Of a DNA stretch of 64,000 nt, positions 1 to 9,383 are shown in pieces. The stretch lies in the NCBI RefSeq assembly GCF_902832845.1, contig NZ_CADFDB010000019.1, positions 1-64,000 on the forward strand. The letters are read 5' to 3'. The notes under the pieces are model-generated. The model did not search any database. It saw only the letters and a list, made by a program, of their open reading frames with translations, and had not been told where the DNA came from. Position numbers and translations under genes: made by a program. Within the stretch, counting starts at the first letter, position 1, and each line of letters starts with the position of its first letter. This DNA is from Burkholderia metallica. GTDB taxonomy: Bacteria; Pseudomonadota; Gammaproteobacteria; Burkholderiales; Burkholderiaceae.

Positions 1-224
1 ACCCTGCTTCCCTCTTCCGCGCCGCGTTTCCGTTAGCGCGAAAGAGGCGTGATTCTAAGCACCGGCCACCTTCCACGCAAGCCCTTTGTGAAAATAGTTT
101 TCGCTGCGTCCTGTAGAGATGACGCAAACCGCTCCCCTTCCATATAGAGAGCACCACGGAACGGACGAGGAACCGCGTGCCGTCGAGTATCATGCCGCGA
201 CCGAACCACGCTCTCATATCCACG

Positions 225-662
225 ATGGACAGCACCACTCAACCCGGCGACGCCGACCTTCGCGACGAATATGCAGCGCTGCGCGAGCGCGCCATCATCC
301 TGGAAGAACAGGTTCCGCCGCTTCTGCAACGCATCTCGGATGTCTTGCCGCGAATCTGCGGCGAATCCGAACTGGCGGACGAGCACCGCGAGCGGCTCGT
401 CGGCGCGCGCAACGCGGCGATGGTCTCGATCGAGAACTATCAGCAGGCGATTCCGTTCCTGCAGACGGCCGACTCGATCATCGAGCAACTGGACAAGACG
501 CCCGAGCGCGACGAAGACATCGAGTGGCGTGAGTCGCTGCTGCAGCGGCTCGACGAACTGATCGACGTCGCAGTCGTGATGATCGACGACGCAGAAAATT
601 ACTTCGAACAGGCGCACGCCTGCGATCTGTCCAGCGTGCCGAAAGCCATCCTCGAGGATTGA
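225..662 (+). CDS. Conserved hypothetical protein, predicted helical
   Basis: I do not recognise the family. From the ATG at 225 it encodes 145 residues, acidic and rich in Glu, Leu, Arg and Ile with heptad-like spacing, so a mostly alpha-helical or coiled-coil cytoplasmic protein is likely. There is no signal peptide or membrane segment. The frame is open further upstream, with a GTG at 177 and an ATG at 192; a GAGG at 165-168 would suit the GTG, so the start is uncertain. It stands alone on the plus strand, and 164 bases without a gene separate it from the next gene, which points towards it. Function unknown. Confidence 0.6.
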   Translation: MDSTTQPGDADLRDEYAALRERAIILEEQVPPLLQRISDVLPRICGESELADEHRERLVGARNAAMVSIENYQQAIPFLQTADSIIEQLDKTPERDEDIEWRESLLQRLDELIDVAVVMIDDAENYFEQAHACDLSSVPKAILED

Positions 663-826
663 GCACAGCCGCTCGGGACCGCGTCGCGCACCGGCGTCAT
701 GTTGCGCGCGGCAGCCGTCCCGACGCGTGCCGGCTGGTAGTCGCAGCCTGACACATTCGTCGGCACACCGGCCGCCCTCCTCCCGCAAAAGCTCACCTTT
801 TCGCGACGCCCGTCGCCGGGCCGACA

Positions 827-1516
827 CTACGCCAGTGCATCGAGCACGATCGTCTCGCTGACGATCGGCACGCGGATGTATCCGCCCTCCGCATCGCCAT
901 ACGCGTGCGCATTCCCGTCGACGACGTATTGCGCCGTCAGCGCGCACAGGGTCGCGTCCCGCGCATCGACGGACTTCAGCGTCGACACGTCGATCCCCAG
1001 TCGCTCCAGCAACTGCCGACGCTGGTTGCGTTTCTGCTTCGCCGACGCCACGGCCTTGCCCAGCAGCGCGCAGGTGATCGCAAAAGGATAGGTTTCGAAA
1101 CTTGCGCGTCCGCCCGCATAGTGCGCGCCGGTCAGCAGCGGATAGGCATCCGCGAGTGCGCGGTAGACGCGCTCTCCCATGAACATCCAGTCGAAGAAAC
1201 CCGACGTGCTCGCGACCGCCTGCTCCCGCGACGGCGTCGGAAAGCACGAGATCCGTTCACGCGCGAGCGCCTGTTCGGCCGCCCTGCGCCCGCTCCCCGT
1301 CCACCACAGACTCGGCGCGTCGACACCGACGGCCACGACATCATGGGCGAGACACAGCGCGGGCACCGCCTCGGGCGCGATCCGCTCCTCGCGGCAGACG
1401 ACCGTCGATCCGCGCAGGACCACGAGATCGCATTGCTTCTTTTCCCCGCCCACGTCGACGCCCGCCACGGCCGGCGATTGCCGCGCAGCGGACCGGAGGG
1501 AGCCAGCCGAGCGCAT
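827..1516 (-). CDS. DUF429 domain protein (predicted RNase H-fold nuclease)
   Basis: This 229-residue protein shows the DUF429 pattern: an N-terminal GVDVGGEKKQCDL strand carrying the first acidic residue of an RNase H-like fold, a central VGVDAPSLW motif, and a C-terminal SVDARDATLCALTA segment with further acidic residues. The family is predicted, not proven, to be nuclease-like. The start at 1516 has a GAGGC upstream. It begins 9 bases after the stop of the HD hydrolase gene on the same strand, so the two are probably co-transcribed. The cellular role is unknown. Confidence 0.75.
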   Translation of the reverse strand: MRSAGSLRSAARQSPAVAGVDVGGEKKQCDLVVLRGSTVVCREERIAPEAVPALCLAHDVVAVGVDAPSLWWTGSGRRAAEQALARERISCFPTPSREQAVASTSGFFDWMFMGERVYRALADAYPLLTGAHYAGGRASFETYPFAITCALLGKAVASAKQKRNQRRQLLERLGIDVSTLKSVDARDATLCALTAQYVVDGNAHAYGDAEGGYIRVPIVSETIVLDALA

Positions 1517-1525
1517 GCGGCAGCC

Positions 1526-2050
1526 TCAGTCCGCCGGCCGCGCGTCGTAGGCAGCGTCGAAGATCGCCTCGAGACCGGGATGCACGCCGCGCATCGGGTC
1601 GACGACCGACTTTGCCCAGTCGAAATACGCCTGCTTGCGCTCGAGCGGCCAGTCCGCGGGCGGATGCCGCGCGATGTCGCGCAGATTGCAGATCTTGTCG
1701 GCCAGCTTCACGAGCTTCGCGCGCCGGCTGATGGTCGCCGCATGCTCGACCTGCAGGCGCTTGCGCTCTTCCTTCGGCAACGACTTGTCGTCGGTGACTT
1801 CCATCACGATGTCCGCCACGTCTTTGCCGAACAACCGCAGCAACTCCTGCTCGGTCGTCTCGGTATCCTCGACCGTGTCGTGCAGCACGGCCGCGACGAT
1901 CACGCGTTCGTCCTCGACGCCGGCCTCGTTGGCCAGCACGTCGGCGAGCGCGATCGGATGATTGATGTACGGCGACGCCTCTTCGTCCTTGCGCCGCTGA
2001 TTGCGATGCTTGTCTGCCGCGAATGCGATGGCGGCTACCAGTTTTTTCAT
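1526..2050 (-). CDS. RelA/SpoT-type HD-domain phosphohydrolase
   Basis: A 174-residue single-domain HD protein. The N-terminal half has the order typical of the hydrolase domain of SpoT and MESH1: AADKHRNQRRKDEEASPYINHP (His in helix 2), AAVLHDTVEDTETT (the HD metal pair with the following ED), and VKLADKICNLRDI (a distal Asp). No synthetase, TGS or ACT domain is present, so it resembles a small alarmone hydrolase and may degrade (p)ppGpp or related nucleotides in the cytoplasm; the substrate is inference. A strong GGGGGG ribosome-binding site precedes the ATG at 2050. DUF429 follows directly, and the ATPase-nuclease pair lies 121 bases upstream on the same strand. Confidence 0.85.
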   Translation of the reverse strand: MKKLVAAIAFAADKHRNQRRKDEEASPYINHPIALADVLANEAGVEDERVIVAAVLHDTVEDTETTEQELLRLFGKDVADIVMEVTDDKSLPKEERKRLQVEHAATISRRAKLVKLADKICNLRDIARHPPADWPLERKQAYFDWAKSVVDPMRGVHPGLEAIFDAAYDARPAD

Positions 2051-2171
2051 GTTCCCCCCTCGTATGGCCTGACCCGCGACCGGCAGAACCGGCCGCGTGC
2101 ATTTCCGAACCGCACATACTACCTGTTCGCGATGAACCTGCCCGTGCGTCGGCAGCCCCGCATGCGTCGAA

Positions 2172-5100
2172 TCACACGCCGACCGTTGCGCGCGGCAACT
2201 CGACGACGTTGACCCGCGCGCCGAATACGTCCCGCACGAGCGGCAGCAGATGGTCGTGGTGCGTCAGGAACAGCACCTGGGTTCGCGTCGACAGATCGCG
2301 CAGCGCATCGAGGCCGGCCTTCGCGCGCGCATCGTCGAAGTTGATGAACAGGTCGTCCGCGACGAACGGCAGCGCGGTCCGGCTGCCGAGCTGCAGCTCC
2401 AGCGCCGCGATCCGCAGCGCGAGAAACAGCTGGTCACGCGTGCCTTCGCTCAACCCGGCGACCTCGACCGACGCGCCCTTCGTCCGCCGTGCGTACAGCG
2501 CGGGCGGCGTCCGTTCGGTATCGACGGTCAGCCGCGCGAATTCGCCCAGCGTGAGCCCGGCGAAGATCTCGCCCGCCCGTCGGAGCATCGGCCCCTGCTT
2601 CTGGTCGCGATAGCGATCCGTCGCCCACTTCAGCAACCGGCTCGCCGTGGCCGCCTCCAGGTACTGCTCGGCCGCCTCGCCCATCGCCGCCAGCGCTTCC
2701 TGCCGCTTCGACTCGGCCACGGCCGCGTTCGCCTGGCCATCGATCGCGCCGAACGCCTGATCGGCCACGACCTGCTGCTGCGACAGCTCGTTCAGCCGCT
2801 TGCCGACGTCGCCGAGCGCCTGCTTCACCGCTTCAAGGTGCGCCGGGACGTCGGCGATGTCCTGTTCCGCGACCTCGGCTTCGACCGCGGAACGGGACAG
2901 GCCGTCGCCATCGCGCACCAGCGCCTCGTGCGCGGCATCGACCGCCTGCCGAAGCTGGCGCTGGCGATCCGAGCGTTCGGCCAGCGGCAGCGCCGCATCG
3001 ATCGACGCGACGCCGGCCAGCTGCAACAGCGGCTGGATGCGCGCGTCGGCGCCGGCCACCGCGGCGGCCGCGTCCGCGACCTTGCCGTCGGCCTGCCGCA
3101 CGGCCTCGTCGGCCCGCTCGATCGCACGCGCGCTTTCCCTGGCCGCCGCGAGGCGCATCGTCAGCCGGCGCGCGACGTCCGGCCAGTCGCCGCTCGACAG
3201 CCACTCCGGCGCGAGCGCCGCGGCCAGCCGCCGGGCGCCCGCCTCGAGCGCGGCGAGCTCCGCTTGGATCGCGGCGATCCGGTTGCGCGGCGCATCGGCA
3301 TCGGCCAGTTCCGCCGTCACCGCGTTGGCGAGCGCGAGCGCGCCTTCGGCCGCGGCCAGCGTCGCCGCGCTCGCGGACAGCTTCGCGTCGGCCAGCGCGG
3401 CGCGCCATTGCGCATGCCACGCGTCGTAGGCCGTCTGCGCGTGGCCGACGCGCGACTGCGCCGTCGCGCACCCGCGTTCGGCTTCCCGCGCGCGATCGTC
3501 GAGGCTGTCCTTCTGCGCGGCCGCTTTCTCGGCCGACTGCACGAACGTCTCGGCGACGGCGATGAGCGCGGCGAGCCCTTCCGACTCGCTGCCCCGCGAT
3601 ACCGCCAGCAGCGCCGCACACAGCGCCGTTTCCGCACCGACCCGTGCAGCCCGCATCGCGTCGAACTCGCGGCGTTGACGCTCCAGCTCCGTCTGCGCGG
3701 CGAACACCGCGTCGCGTTTCGCCAGCCAGTCGCCCATCGCCGCCAGCGGCATGCCGGGCACCGCGGCCGTCGTCGCGAGTGCGCTCCATGCGTCGCGATG
3801 CGCGGCGAGTTCGCGCTCGCGCTCGTCCAGCGCGGCCTGCCTGCGCGTCACGCCGGCACGCGCGGATTCGACCTGCTGACGCAGCGACTGCAACGTCGCC
3901 GCCGCCTGCGTCGCGCCGAGCTGCGCATCGACGAGTTCGTCCGCGAGACGAATCGCGTCGTCGACCGCCGGTGCGCCCGTCGCGAGATCGACCGCGCCGC
4001 TGCGGATATCGCCCCACGCACCGTCGCGCCGCGCACGCGCCGCCAGCACGTCGGCGGTCGTGACGACCTTGTGATTCTCCGCGAAGTGCTTCTCCTGCAG
4101 TTCGAGCCGCTCGAGCTCTTCGAGTGCGCCGTCCCGCGCATCGCGGGCCGCCGCCGCCGCGCTCGCCCGCTCGCTGTCTTCCTTCAGCAGTGCGCCGAGC
4201 CGCGCCGCCGAAGGCACGTCGAGCGCGCGCAATGTATCGACCGGCATGCGCCACTGGCCAAGCGCATCGAGTGCGCCCGACAGCGTGCGCTCGGCCGCGG
4301 CGATTTCGTGTTCCAGCGCCTGCTCGCGCGGGCCGCTGTTGCGAAAGCCCTGCGCATCGGCCAGCGCCGCGCGCAGCGCTTCCGGCACCTCGACGGTCGA
4401 CAGGCGCGCCTGTTGTTCCCGCACCTGTGCAAGCTCGCGCGCGCGTTCATCGAGCGATTCGCGCGCACCGGCGAGCGCCTGATGCAGCGCCCCGTGTTCG
4501 CGCAACAGGTTCGCGACGGTCTTCAGCGACAGCGCCGTCGGCAGCGATGCACGCAGCGACGCTTCGTCAGTCGGCCAGCCGAGCTGCGCGGCCGCGTCGA
4601 ATGCGGCGGCCAGGTGCCGCTCGACGTCCGCGCCGAGCAGCAGCAGATCCTGCGCATGGTTCATGCATGTGCCGCGCAGCCGGTCGAGCGCTTCGATGTC
4701 GGCTTCGAGTGCGAGCGTGTCGACGTCGGCGTCGATCGCATCGCGCGCCTGCCGTTTCGCGAGCAGGTCGGCACGCCGTTCCTCGAGCACCTTCTGTTCG
4801 GCCGCGAGATCGCCCTGCGCCTTCAGCAGATCCGCGTATGCGGTGGGCGGCAACTCGACGACCGCGCCCAGTTCCGCCAGCGCCGCGTCCTTGACCGTCA
4901 ACTCCTTCAGGTACGGCGCGAGCCGTCGCACGCGTTCGAGCTTCGAGCGCAGCGCTTCGAGCCGGCGTTGCTCGGCGCGCGCTGCGTCGATCTGCTGTTC
5001 GATCGCTTCGCGCGCGTCCTTGCGTTCGACCCAGTCGCGCGTGCGGACCTGGACCGTCTTCAGTTCGGCCACGGCTTCGTTAAAAGACGTTTCGGCGAGC

Positions 5101-5642
5101 GCAAATGCGCTGCCGCTGCGGCGCGGCGCCCAGAGTTCGGCCGCACGCGCGTCGAGCTCCTCACGCACGCGCCCGAGGCTGCCGACACCGGCGGCGGATT
5201 CGAACAACACCTGGCCGAGCTTGTCGGATGCGTCGAGAATGCTCCGGCCGCCGTCGACCAGACGCCCGTGATCGAGCCCGAACATCTGCTCGAAAAATTC
5301 GCGCGTGGCGCCGTCGAGGACGGCGGCCAGATAGTCGTCGGGCAGCTTGTCGTCGGCAGGCGTGCGCAGCGGCGTGCGCCCGCGCGCGCGGTGGAACGCG
5401 AGCTCGCCCGTGCCGCTCTCCAGGATGCCGCCGATCCGCAGCTCGGGCGTGCTGTGCAGGAAATCGAGCGGCGTCTGCAGCTTCATCCCGAACAGCAGCT
5501 CCGACACGGCCGTGCGGATCGTCGACTTGCCGGCCTCGTTCGGCCCCACGATCACATGGAAATCCTCTGCGGCCGACGGGAAACGCAGCGTCTCGTCCGT
5601 GAACTTGCCGTACTTGATCAGTTCGAGCTGGCTGATGCGCAT
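2172..5642 (-). CDS. SbcC/YhaN-like AAA ATPase with long coiled coil
   Basis: A 1156-residue SMC/Rad50-like ATPase. Walker A is GPNEAGKST at residues 33-41. The ABC signature (LSEGTRDQLFLALR) and Walker B (LPFVADDLFINFDD) lie in the last hundred or so residues, followed by a switch histidine in FLTHHDH. Between them are roughly 900 residues of Ala, Glu, Arg and Leu-rich coiled coil. I see no CxxC zinc hook, so it is closer to the YhaN-type (COG4717) branch than to classical SbcC. It begins 3 bases after the stop of its nuclease partner, the usual organisation for a co-expressed Mre11/Rad50-like complex that processes DNA ends or hairpins. Its high GC content creates a long open frame on the opposite strand that I regard as spurious. 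Confidence 0.88.
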   Translation of the reverse strand: MRISQLELIKYGKFTDETLRFPSAAEDFHVIVGPNEAGKSTIRTAVSELLFGMKLQTPLDFLHSTPELRIGGILESGTGELAFHRARGRTPLRTPADDKLPDDYLAAVLDGATREFFEQMFGLDHGRLVDGGRSILDASDKLGQVLFESAAGVGSLGRVREELDARAAELWAPRRSGSAFALAETSFNEAVAELKTVQVRTRDWVERKDAREAIEQQIDAARAEQRRLEALRSKLERVRRLAPYLKELTVKDAALAELGAVVELPPTAYADLLKAQGDLAAEQKVLEERRADLLAKRQARDAIDADVDTLALEADIEALDRLRGTCMNHAQDLLLLGADVERHLAAAFDAAAQLGWPTDEASLRASLPTALSLKTVANLLREHGALHQALAGARESLDERARELAQVREQQARLSTVEVPEALRAALADAQGFRNSGPREQALEHEIAAAERTLSGALDALGQWRMPVDTLRALDVPSAARLGALLKEDSERASAAAAARDARDGALEELERLELQEKHFAENHKVVTTADVLAARARRDGAWGDIRSGAVDLATGAPAVDDAIRLADELVDAQLGATQAAATLQSLRQQVESARAGVTRRQAALDERERELAAHRDAWSALATTAAVPGMPLAAMGDWLAKRDAVFAAQTELERQRREFDAMRAARVGAETALCAALLAVSRGSESEGLAALIAVAETFVQSAEKAAAQKDSLDDRAREAERGCATAQSRVGHAQTAYDAWHAQWRAALADAKLSASAATLAAAEGALALANAVTAELADADAPRNRIAAIQAELAALEAGARRLAAALAPEWLSSGDWPDVARRLTMRLAAARESARAIERADEAVRQADGKVADAAAAVAGADARIQPLLQLAGVASIDAALPLAERSDRQRQLRQAVDAAHEALVRDGDGLSRSAVEAEVAEQDIADVPAHLEAVKQALGDVGKRLNELSQQQVVADQAFGAIDGQANAAVAESKRQEALAAMGEAAEQYLEAATASRLLKWATDRYRDQKQGPMLRRAGEIFAGLTLGEFARLTVDTERTPPALYARRTKGASVEVAGLSEGTRDQLFLALRIAALELQLGSRTALPFVADDLFINFDDARAKAGLDALRDLSTRTQVLFLTHHDHLLPLVRDVFGARVNVVELPRATVGV

Positions 5643-5645
5643 CGC

Positions 5646-6896
5646 TTATTCCCCCCTCGCCAGCCGCGCGAGCAGCGCGGGCCCGACCTGTTCGACGAGC
5701 GCCGTGAACTCGCCCGCACGCGCCATCGTCAACAACGGCACCTCTTCCTTCACGTCGCTGCGGACCTTGCCGACGAACGGCTTCAGGTCGCGTTCGAGCA
5801 ATTCGAGGAAATCCGGATCGCGCGCGGCGTCGGCGAGGATCTGCTTCAGGTCCTCCAGCGCTTCGAGCGGCTCGCTTTCGCCCGGCTGATGATCGGCCGC
5901 CGACGTCGCGAGCCGGACCTTTTCGAGCCACAGCCGCTCGTTGCCGATGATGCCGATCTGGTTCAGCACTTCCGCGCGCAAATGCGGCGCGCGGCCGAAA
6001 AAGAGGCCGTGTGCGGGCGTGCGCCCCGTGACCGTCACCCGCACCGCGCGCGGCACGTGAGCGTCGACGGTCAGCAGCGCTTCCAGCGACTGGCCGATCT
6101 TTCTCGACAGGTCGGCAACGTTCAGGCAGTCCGACGCGTCGACCGACACCGCTTCCCAGCGCAGCACGTCGAGATACAGCCGCTCGACCTGCGTGCGCCC
6201 TTGCTCGACCGTCACGAGCACCGCGCCACGGCGGCCCGTCTCGCGAATGTGGCGCCCCTGAAGGTTGCCGGGAAACACCACGGTGGACGGCCCCGACCAT
6301 TGCTGGAATTCGTGCACGTGGCCGAGCGCCCAGTAGTCGTAGCCTTTCGCGTGCAGTTCGGCCAGCGTGCACGGCGCGTAGTTCGCGTGCGCCGCATAGC
6401 CTTCGAGCGCCGTGTGCAGCACGCCGATGTTGTAGTAGCCGGGCACCGGGTCCGGATAGCCGATCGCGAGATTGTCGACGACGGCCTTGTCCTTGAAGCT
6501 CTGCCCGTGCAGCGCGACGTCGAACTCCGGCAGCGTGTGGGTTTCGGGCTTGCGGTGGCCGAACACGGTGACGTTGTCGGGCAGCGTCAGCTTCTTCGTC
6601 ATCTCGCTTTCGGCATCGTGGTTGCCGCCGAGGACGAACGCGCGAATGCCGGCCTTGCGCAAGCGCCCCATCTGCTGGCCGAAGAAGATGCCCGTGTTGT
6701 GGTCCTTCCAGTCGCCGTCGTACAGGTCGCCGGCGATCACGAGGAACGCGACTTCCTCTTCGATCGCACGATCCACGAGCTGGCGCAGCGCCTCGCGCGA
6801 CGCGTTGCGCAACTGCGCGGCCGGCGCATCGGGATACGCGCTCAAGCCGTGCAGCGGGCTGTCAAGGTGTATGTCTGCCGCGTGGATGAACTTCAC
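5646..6896 (-). CDS. SbcD/YhaO-like metallophosphoesterase, DNA exonuclease subunit
   Basis: A 416-residue calcineurin-like phosphoesterase of the Mre11/SbcD family. The metal-binding motifs appear in order: FIHAADIHLDSPL at the N-terminus, VIAGDLYDGDW, LGGNHDAES, and ALGHVHEFQ. The remaining C-terminal half is the capping and partner-binding region. The start codon is GTG at 6896 with AGGAA upstream; the protein starts on the first beta strand of the fold, which supports this choice. It is the first gene of the pair with the SbcC-like ATPase, 3 bases apart, so the two should form one ATP-dependent nuclease complex in the cytoplasm. Confidence 0.9.
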   Translation of the reverse strand: MKFIHAADIHLDSPLHGLSAYPDAPAAQLRNASREALRQLVDRAIEEEVAFLVIAGDLYDGDWKDHNTGIFFGQQMGRLRKAGIRAFVLGGNHDAESEMTKKLTLPDNVTVFGHRKPETHTLPEFDVALHGQSFKDKAVVDNLAIGYPDPVPGYYNIGVLHTALEGYAAHANYAPCTLAELHAKGYDYWALGHVHEFQQWSGPSTVVFPGNLQGRHIRETGRRGAVLVTVEQGRTQVERLYLDVLRWEAVSVDASDCLNVADLSRKIGQSLEALLTVDAHVPRAVRVTVTGRTPAHGLFFGRAPHLRAEVLNQIGIIGNERLWLEKVRLATSAADHQPGESEPLEALEDLKQILADAARDPDFLELLERDLKPFVGKVRSDVKEEVPLLTMARAGEFTALVEQVGPALLARLARGE

Positions 6897-7414
6897 GAAG
6901 ATTCCTCTGTGTCATGACGATGGAGCCAGCGATTACCGTGCGGCTGGTCGCGCATGCGCCGAGCCGTCGGCGATGCACCACGGGCGGATGCACTGCCCGT
7001 ATTCGTCGACCGCGTACATGGGCCGGATACACCTCACCGCGCGCGTCGCCGCAACACATGCAACGTGCGTCCGAGCGAATTACGCGGCCCGTTGCCGGCG
7101 GGTCGGGATGGTACCTGAAAGCGGGTAACGACATGACGCTCTCCGTGGGCCCGGATGGTGGAAACGCACGCGATGCGAATTCGAACGGCCATCGTACCGC
7201 GGCATGACGGTATTAACGCGAAACCTCGGCCTCGATGAACGTGCCGTTCACGAAACGACAGACGCGATGCGTCGCGCGGCGCGATCGCCGGATAGGGAGA
7301 CTGCGCGCCGCCGTATCCGGTCCGGCGGCTGTTCGACGCACGGTGCACGACGACCGGCAGTGACTCGTCGCCGTCGATGCGCTTCGAGCGGTCCGACGAA
7401 AACGCGACGCGCGG
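6897..7414. other. Intergenic region, no supported gene
   Basis: 518 bases between the SbcD-like gene and the lipoprotein gene. Several short open frames exist on both strands, but their translations are Arg, Ala and Thr-rich without domain-like patterns or ribosome-binding sites. The part near 6897 must hold the promoter of the nuclease-ATPase pair; I could not identify convincing promoter hexamers. Confidence 0.5.
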
Positions 7415-8179
7415 TCACTCTCCACGCGGTACCGGCGGCGGTGCATAGCCGTTGTCGTTGCCGGGGAACGGATTCGCGTTACGGCGCAGCGCCTCCTCGT
7501 CGTTCTCCTTCTGCGCGAACAGCGCGACGCCGATCACGCCGACGTTCGCGGAATCGCCGTACTTCGAGTTCGCGACATAGCTGTCGGGCACCGCCGCGAA
7601 GCGGAACGCCGCGACTTCGTCGCGGCTCTTGCGGAAACCCTCGATCGTCAGCGTGCGGCCCGGATACAGCACGTAGCCGCCGTTCGTGTAGCTGCCCGGC
7701 CGCCCCGACAGCACGTCGAGCCCGTCGACGGTCGACACGACCTCGAACGTACGACGCCCCTGGTTGCGCAGCACGATCAGATAGCGCGAACCCTCGATGC
7801 CCGCCATGTGCCAGCGGCCGCCGCTGCGCGCGAGACGCAGCGGCACGCCCTTTTCGTCCGTGAACGACAGCGCGATGTCGCCGTTGGCGAGCGCGACGCG
7901 CGTCGGCAACCGGCGAACCTGGGACGCGGGTGGATGCCCGGGCAGCGCATCGTTGTAGTAGACCGACGCGAGATCCGTCGGCTTCGCCGGATCCGCGCGT
8001 TCGAAATCAACCTGTCGGGTTTCGGATCGCACCGACTCGCCCCACGCAGTGCCGAGCCCGCGGCGTTCGCCGGCGTCCGGTACGACGGCGGACGCGCTGG
8101 CGGACGGCAGGGGCGGTGCCGCACAGGCGGCCAGCCAGAGCGCGCAGGCGAGCGCGAGAAGACGGAACAGGATGTTCAT
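7415..8179 (-). CDS. Putative exported lipoprotein of unknown function
   Basis: A 254-residue protein with a lipoprotein signal: a hydrophobic stretch ending in the lipobox LAAC, with Cys at about residue 19. The mature part contains beta-rich stretches (SRYLIVLRNQGRRTFEV and YVLYPGRTLTIEGF) and ends in a Pro-rich tail. It reminds me of surface-assembly accessory proteins in Burkholderia, but I cannot name a family. I prefer the ATG at 8179 because a GAGG lies 9 bases upstream; a GTG at 8182 is directly adjacent. It appears to be transcribed alone. Confidence 0.7.
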   Translation of the reverse strand: MNILFRLLALACALWLAACAAPPLPSASASAVVPDAGERRGLGTAWGESVRSETRQVDFERADPAKPTDLASVYYNDALPGHPPASQVRRLPTRVALANGDIALSFTDEKGVPLRLARSGGRWHMAGIEGSRYLIVLRNQGRRTFEVVSTVDGLDVLSGRPGSYTNGGYVLYPGRTLTIEGFRKSRDEVAAFRFAAVPDSYVANSKYGDSANVGVIGVALFAQKENDEEALRRNANPFPGNDNGYAPPPVPRGE

Positions 8180-8182
8180 CAC

Positions 8183-8501
8183 GTGAGGCCTCGGAATGTT
8201 ATCGGGCCGCGCCGGACTCGCCGGAACGGCGTTTTGGTGTCGTCTGTCGTCACGATGCCGATTGGACAGGCTGCCCGTATCGGCCGGCGTCGCGATGGCG
8301 GCGGCCCGTATCCCGGGGAGCCCCGCTATTTAAGCATGGCGGGCGAGCAATGGGCAGGGCGCTCACGCAGCCCGTTGCGGGCGCTTGCCGGCGGGCGTCC
8401 GGCAGTGCAGCCGTGCGCGTCGCGTCGCCGGATCGGTGGCGAACGCCGACGTAGCCCTGCATCGACGATGCGATGAACGACGCGCCGCCGCGCACGCCAA
8501 T
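8183..8501. other. Intergenic region, no supported gene
   Basis: About 320 bases between the lipoprotein gene and the terminator of the Ala/Gly-rich protein gene. Open frames here are short and low-complexity. It presumably holds the lipoprotein promoter, but I see no clear hexamers. Confidence 0.45.
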
Positions 8502-8535
8502 AAAAAAGCCCGGCCCGCATCGAAGCGGGCCGGGC
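8502..8535 (-). terminator. Intrinsic terminator
   Basis: On the minus strand an 11-bp perfect GC stem (8525-8535 pairing with 8508-8518) encloses a 6-base loop and is followed by six T residues (8502-8507). It lies 20 bases downstream of the stop of the Ala/Gly-rich protein gene and clearly ends that transcript. Confidence 0.92.
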
Positions 8536-8555
8536 CGTATCGGGAAGCGTGACGC

Positions 8556-9098
8556 TTACAGCGCGCCGCCTTGCGCGGACGCCGAGCCCTTCAAGCCGAC
8601 CGAGGCGCCGCCTTGCGCCGAGTTCGCCGCACCGTCGAGCGCCTCGCCGGCCTTCGCCTTCGCACCGCCGGCGACGTCGCCTGCCGTCGACATCGCGCCT
8701 TGCGCGTGGCTCTTCGCCGTGCCTGCGACGTGCTTCACGTGCGATTTCGTCGAGTGGGCGGCCGAGGCGGCGGCATCCTTTGCCGTGCCCGCTGCCGAAC
8801 CGACCGCGTGGGTCGCACCGCCGGCCGCGTTGCCGGCCGCCGTGCCCACGTTGCCGACCGTCTTGCCGACGCCGTTCAGCGCGCCGCCGACGACGCTGCC
8901 CGCGCCCGAACCCGAGCCTGCCGCATTCGCGCCGGCACCGCCCTGCACGCCCACGCCGGCGCCGAGCAGCGGCGTCTGAACCTGAGCGCCGACGCCTGCG
9001 GAACCCTCAGCGCCGGTCTGGGCCGTCTGGGCGAACGCAGCCGAAGTCGCCATCGCCGTCAGTGCCGCACCCACCAGGATCGTACGAATCTTGTTCAT
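8556..9098 (-). CDS. Exported Ala/Gly-rich low-complexity protein
   Basis: A 180-residue protein with a Sec signal peptide (MNKIRTILVGAALTAMATS, cleavage after AFAQ or nearby). The mature protein has two low-complexity parts: a Gly/Ala/Val section with glycine-zipper-like spacing (GVGKTVGNVGTAAGNAAGG), then an Ala/Lys/His section (GTAKDAAASAAHSTKSHVKH, then VAGTAKSHAQGAMSTAGDVA) whose 11-residue-like periodicity recalls late-embryogenesis-abundant proteins. That resemblance is inference. The start at 9098 follows GGGGAG; the longer upstream frame lacks a signal peptide and is unlikely. A strong terminator follows at 8502-8535, so it is a single-gene unit. Function unknown; likely periplasmic or envelope. 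Confidence 0.75.
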   Translation of the reverse strand: MNKIRTILVGAALTAMATSAAFAQTAQTGAEGSAGVGAQVQTPLLGAGVGVQGGAGANAAGSGSGAGSVVGGALNGVGKTVGNVGTAAGNAAGGATHAVGSAAGTAKDAAASAAHSTKSHVKHVAGTAKSHAQGAMSTAGDVAGGAKAKAGEALDGAANSAQGGASVGLKGSASAQGGAL

Positions 9099-9383
9099 GG
9101 TCATTCTCCCCAAAGTCGTTGTTGCTGCGGGCCGCGTTCGTGCGGCTCGTCGCATGCCTCGCCGCGACGTGCGGCAAGTGGAGCCAATGTAGCGGCGTGG
9201 ACGCGCAAAACGATGGATTTGCGGGGACTGTTACTTTCGTTGCAAATGCTGACGATTGACTCACAGAGTTTGACAATCGACGCCCTGCAACGGGATCCCG
9301 ACGTTTCAGGGCGGTAGTCGGGGAAACCGGTTGGCGCCACGCGAACGATCGTCGCGGATCGGGAAACCCGGCACGCGAAACGG

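Noticed and set aside
1-176. Coding start in the first 176 bases
   Set aside because: Frames crossing this stretch on both strands are Arg-rich without support; I see nothing definite here.
2250-6917. 1555-codon open frame on the plus strand opposite the SbcC/SbcD-like genes
   Set aside because: Arg, Gln and Leu-rich translation with no domain pattern; it mirrors two genes with clear Walker and phosphoesterase motifs and results from GC-rich third positions.
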